Shown here: piece after piece, positions 62,063-64,000 of the stretch
How positions within the stretch are numbered: the first letter of the stretch is position 1
Layout of the letters: every line of letters begins with the position of its first letter
Source of the DNA: Globodera rostochiensis
Lineage: Eukaryota > Nematoda > Chromadorea > Rhabditida > Heteroderidae
Assembly (NCBI GenBank): GCA_018350325.1
Contig: JAEVLN010000001.1
Span: 1,353,501-1,417,500, forward strand
DNA length: 64,000 nt
Reading direction: 5' to 3'
Translations under genes and position numbers: made by a program
Notes under the pieces: generated by a model
What the model was told of the DNA's origin: nothing
What the model saw: only the letters and a program-made list of their open reading frames with translations
Database searches by the model: none

Positions 62063-63950
62063 TCATTGTTTGTTTCCCTGCTGTTGTTGTTGTTGTTGAG
62101 TGTGTTGCTGCTGGTGTAGCATTTGTTGCAAATCCTTCTCCGACTCGTTCAGCCAATTTATGATGGCTACAATGGAGGCGAGCACGGCCGGAGTGCCGAA
62201 CCCATGGGTGACCTTGAGCGAGGTTTTGAGCATTTTTTCAAAAGCATGAACAAATGAATAAAAAAGGTTTTAGTTAGGGTGTACGAAGGCCAAGTCCACA
62301 CACCATGGAGAAGTGTGTCAGATGTTGTTGGATTGAGTGCTCCAGCACCGGCCGAGCATTGCCCTGGCACACCGGGCTCCGATCACTCTTTAGCAGATCG
62401 GCCAGTTCGCCCAGCATTGTTCTGCAAAAAAGACTTTAACCCCACGGTTCTGGTTAACCGGATTTTTCTTAATTGAGCGTACCGATACCCTAGAGACTGG
62501 TACGCATCCGATATCTGTCGGACTGATTTGCAATCGGTTTTGGCCAACCCTAACTTAAAAAAAAAACTTATGAACACCCATTTTTCTTGTGATTGGCATT
62601 TCTAAGATTGTATAAAATTTCCTAGACACGAGCAGTTTGCTTGAGATTTGCCGATACCAGCCTAACCTGGTGGCTCCGAGTAGGCCCTTCCTTTGCTGGA
62701 TGCCCAGCGGTGAGTCGGTGCAGTTTTTGAAGGTCAAATAGTCAGCGATCTGTTTGGCCGGGAATTCGTTCTCGCACAACGCGTGGAAGTCCCGTGCCAG
62801 GTTGAATGCTTCATCTGTCCATGAGTTTATGTTTTAGCTGAGTTTGATTTGCAAATTGGGAAGTGAGGCTCGGGAATCTTGGTACCATTTTAAAGATTAT
62901 TGATTTGATTTTGAATAACACTTTCTCCAAAAACTGATCTCAAACGTGGAGTCATTTGAGCAGTATTCCTAATTCCTTCAATCAGCAGGAAGTCTCAGCC
63001 CGGATCACTAACATTCGACTAGTGCAGTCAGTGTAGACACATTGGCCGTTTTCCGCCTGCCCGCTGGCAACACCAGTCCATAGGTCTTCAATTGGTCGCG
63101 CAATGATTTGCCTCCATCTTTGGACTTGGCTCTGGGATAAAATGAATTTTAAGAAATTATTTGAAAACATTGGCTTTTTTATGAATTTTCAATACTGCCA
63201 ACACCTTCGAAGAATTCCGCCGAGAACAGATGCATTCAAACACTCGGGAGGGTTGATCCGTCTGTATAACACACACATAAGTAATTATTGTTTTGCTAAT
63301 GGTATTAGGATTTCTTGAACTTTTTCGTTTACCCACAACCGGAACTGAATCTGAAATATTTGTTCTATGGTTCGGTCCTAAACCGCTAATTGGGGTAAGG
63401 CACACGATCCCAACCCGGGATGCGAGGTGTTATCCGAACCCTGAAAGCCGGTCTTTTTTTTAGACCCTAAAACCCAATCCAAGGTTTTTCCCGATCCGCT
63501 GCATCATTTCTGATTCCAGCAACCGACCGATGGATTTCGCCAACAGTGACACGGTATTTTGGAGTCGAGCTGAGCAGCGACAGACGGCCTAATGATGTGA
63601 AAAGATTTCGTGAAAGTTTCAAATTTTCACACAAATTTTAAAGCTCACCACCAGAGAAAAATAACTATGACTAACAAACCAAATAGGTAAGGGGTAACGA
63701 AAAATTATTTTTTTTTTAATTAATTGTCAAAATTTACAATCAGAGAATGGAATGGAAAAATGGCGACCTGGAACTGTGCAAAATGTCTCCATGGGATTGA
63801 TGGTTCCTGGTGGCACAATACCCGGTGAAGGAATGCCAGATGCAAGTCCGGAATCGTTCAGTGACGAAGGCATATGGTTGACACCAATTGGGGTCGGCAT
63901 TGAGTTGTTCGGCGGCACAATGCCGAGCAGATGACGCGATTGTCGCGAGC
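62063..63950 (-). CDS. AP-2 family (TFAP2-type) transcription factor, N-terminus off window
   Basis: A sequence-specific nuclear DNA-binding factor. Exons in order: 63768-63950 (may extend to the window edge), 63528-63588, 63205-63261, 63013-63131, 62667-62814, 62304-62421, 62063-62212. They total 277 codons plus the stop with every phase matched. The first exon is Pro/Ser-rich ([18 protein letters not shown]) and leads into the family block [20 protein letters not shown], then [59 protein letters not shown] and [20 protein letters not shown]. The helix-span-helix dimerisation part follows: [20 protein letters not shown], then [20 protein letters not shown]. The tail is Gln-rich ([14 protein letters not shown]). 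Compared with vertebrate AP-2, the basic and dimerisation regions are complete. Candidate nematode homologues are the aptf genes, but the paralogue cannot be assigned. Confidence 0.95.
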
Positions 63951-64000
63951 CTACATGTTCAAGTTGAGGTTCAAAAGCGTGAGTGCCAAAATAGAGCATT

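Overview
The window reads as a chromosome piece from a nematode. The coding content is animal (RabGAP, Kv channel, innexin, formin, AP-2 factor). Genes are split into many small exons by short AT-rich introns. A run of the nematode telomere hexamer TTAGGC sits at 28.9 kb. Two introns fit best with GC donors, which would suit a tylenchid or cyst nematode, but that narrower placement is only an inference. Exon models were built by hand from splice sites, frame and remembered family consensus. Most were checked by confirming that exon lengths sum to a whole number of codons.

Left part (0-20 kb): a possible minus-strand exon at the edge, then a plus-strand TBC1D8/9-type Rab GTPase-activating protein gene (2.3-17.4 kb). 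Its fourth intron in this window is almost entirely a 9.5-kb T-rich satellite array. A small unidentified serine-rich gene follows at 18.8-19.8 kb.

Centre (20-31 kb): a plus-strand voltage-gated potassium-channel gene (22.0-26.3 kb) keeps T1, S1-S6 and a full S4. It lacks exactly the five residues of the selectivity filter. Then come about 5 kb of repeats: tRNA-derived pol III remnants, paired terminal-inverted-repeat elements, interstitial telomere repeat and a GA-rich tract. An unidentified multi-exon gene begins at 30.7 kb. Its open frame runs into an uninterrupted poly-G block of 15,624 bases (31,418-47,041), which is most likely an assembly or sequencing artefact on top of a real G tract.

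Right part (47-64 kb): a 300-bp tandem duplication carrying G12 and G14 tracts, then a complete 405-aa innexin gene (plus strand). Three minus-strand genes follow: an unidentified Lys/Gln/Ala-rich protein, an INF2-like formin (DID-FH1-FH2) and an AP-2 (TFAP2-type) transcription factor that runs off the right edge. Several foldback or MITE-like elements lie in introns and between genes.

These genes do not form a pathway or operon. Identities rest on motif recall, with no database search, and N-termini are the weakest parts of every model.
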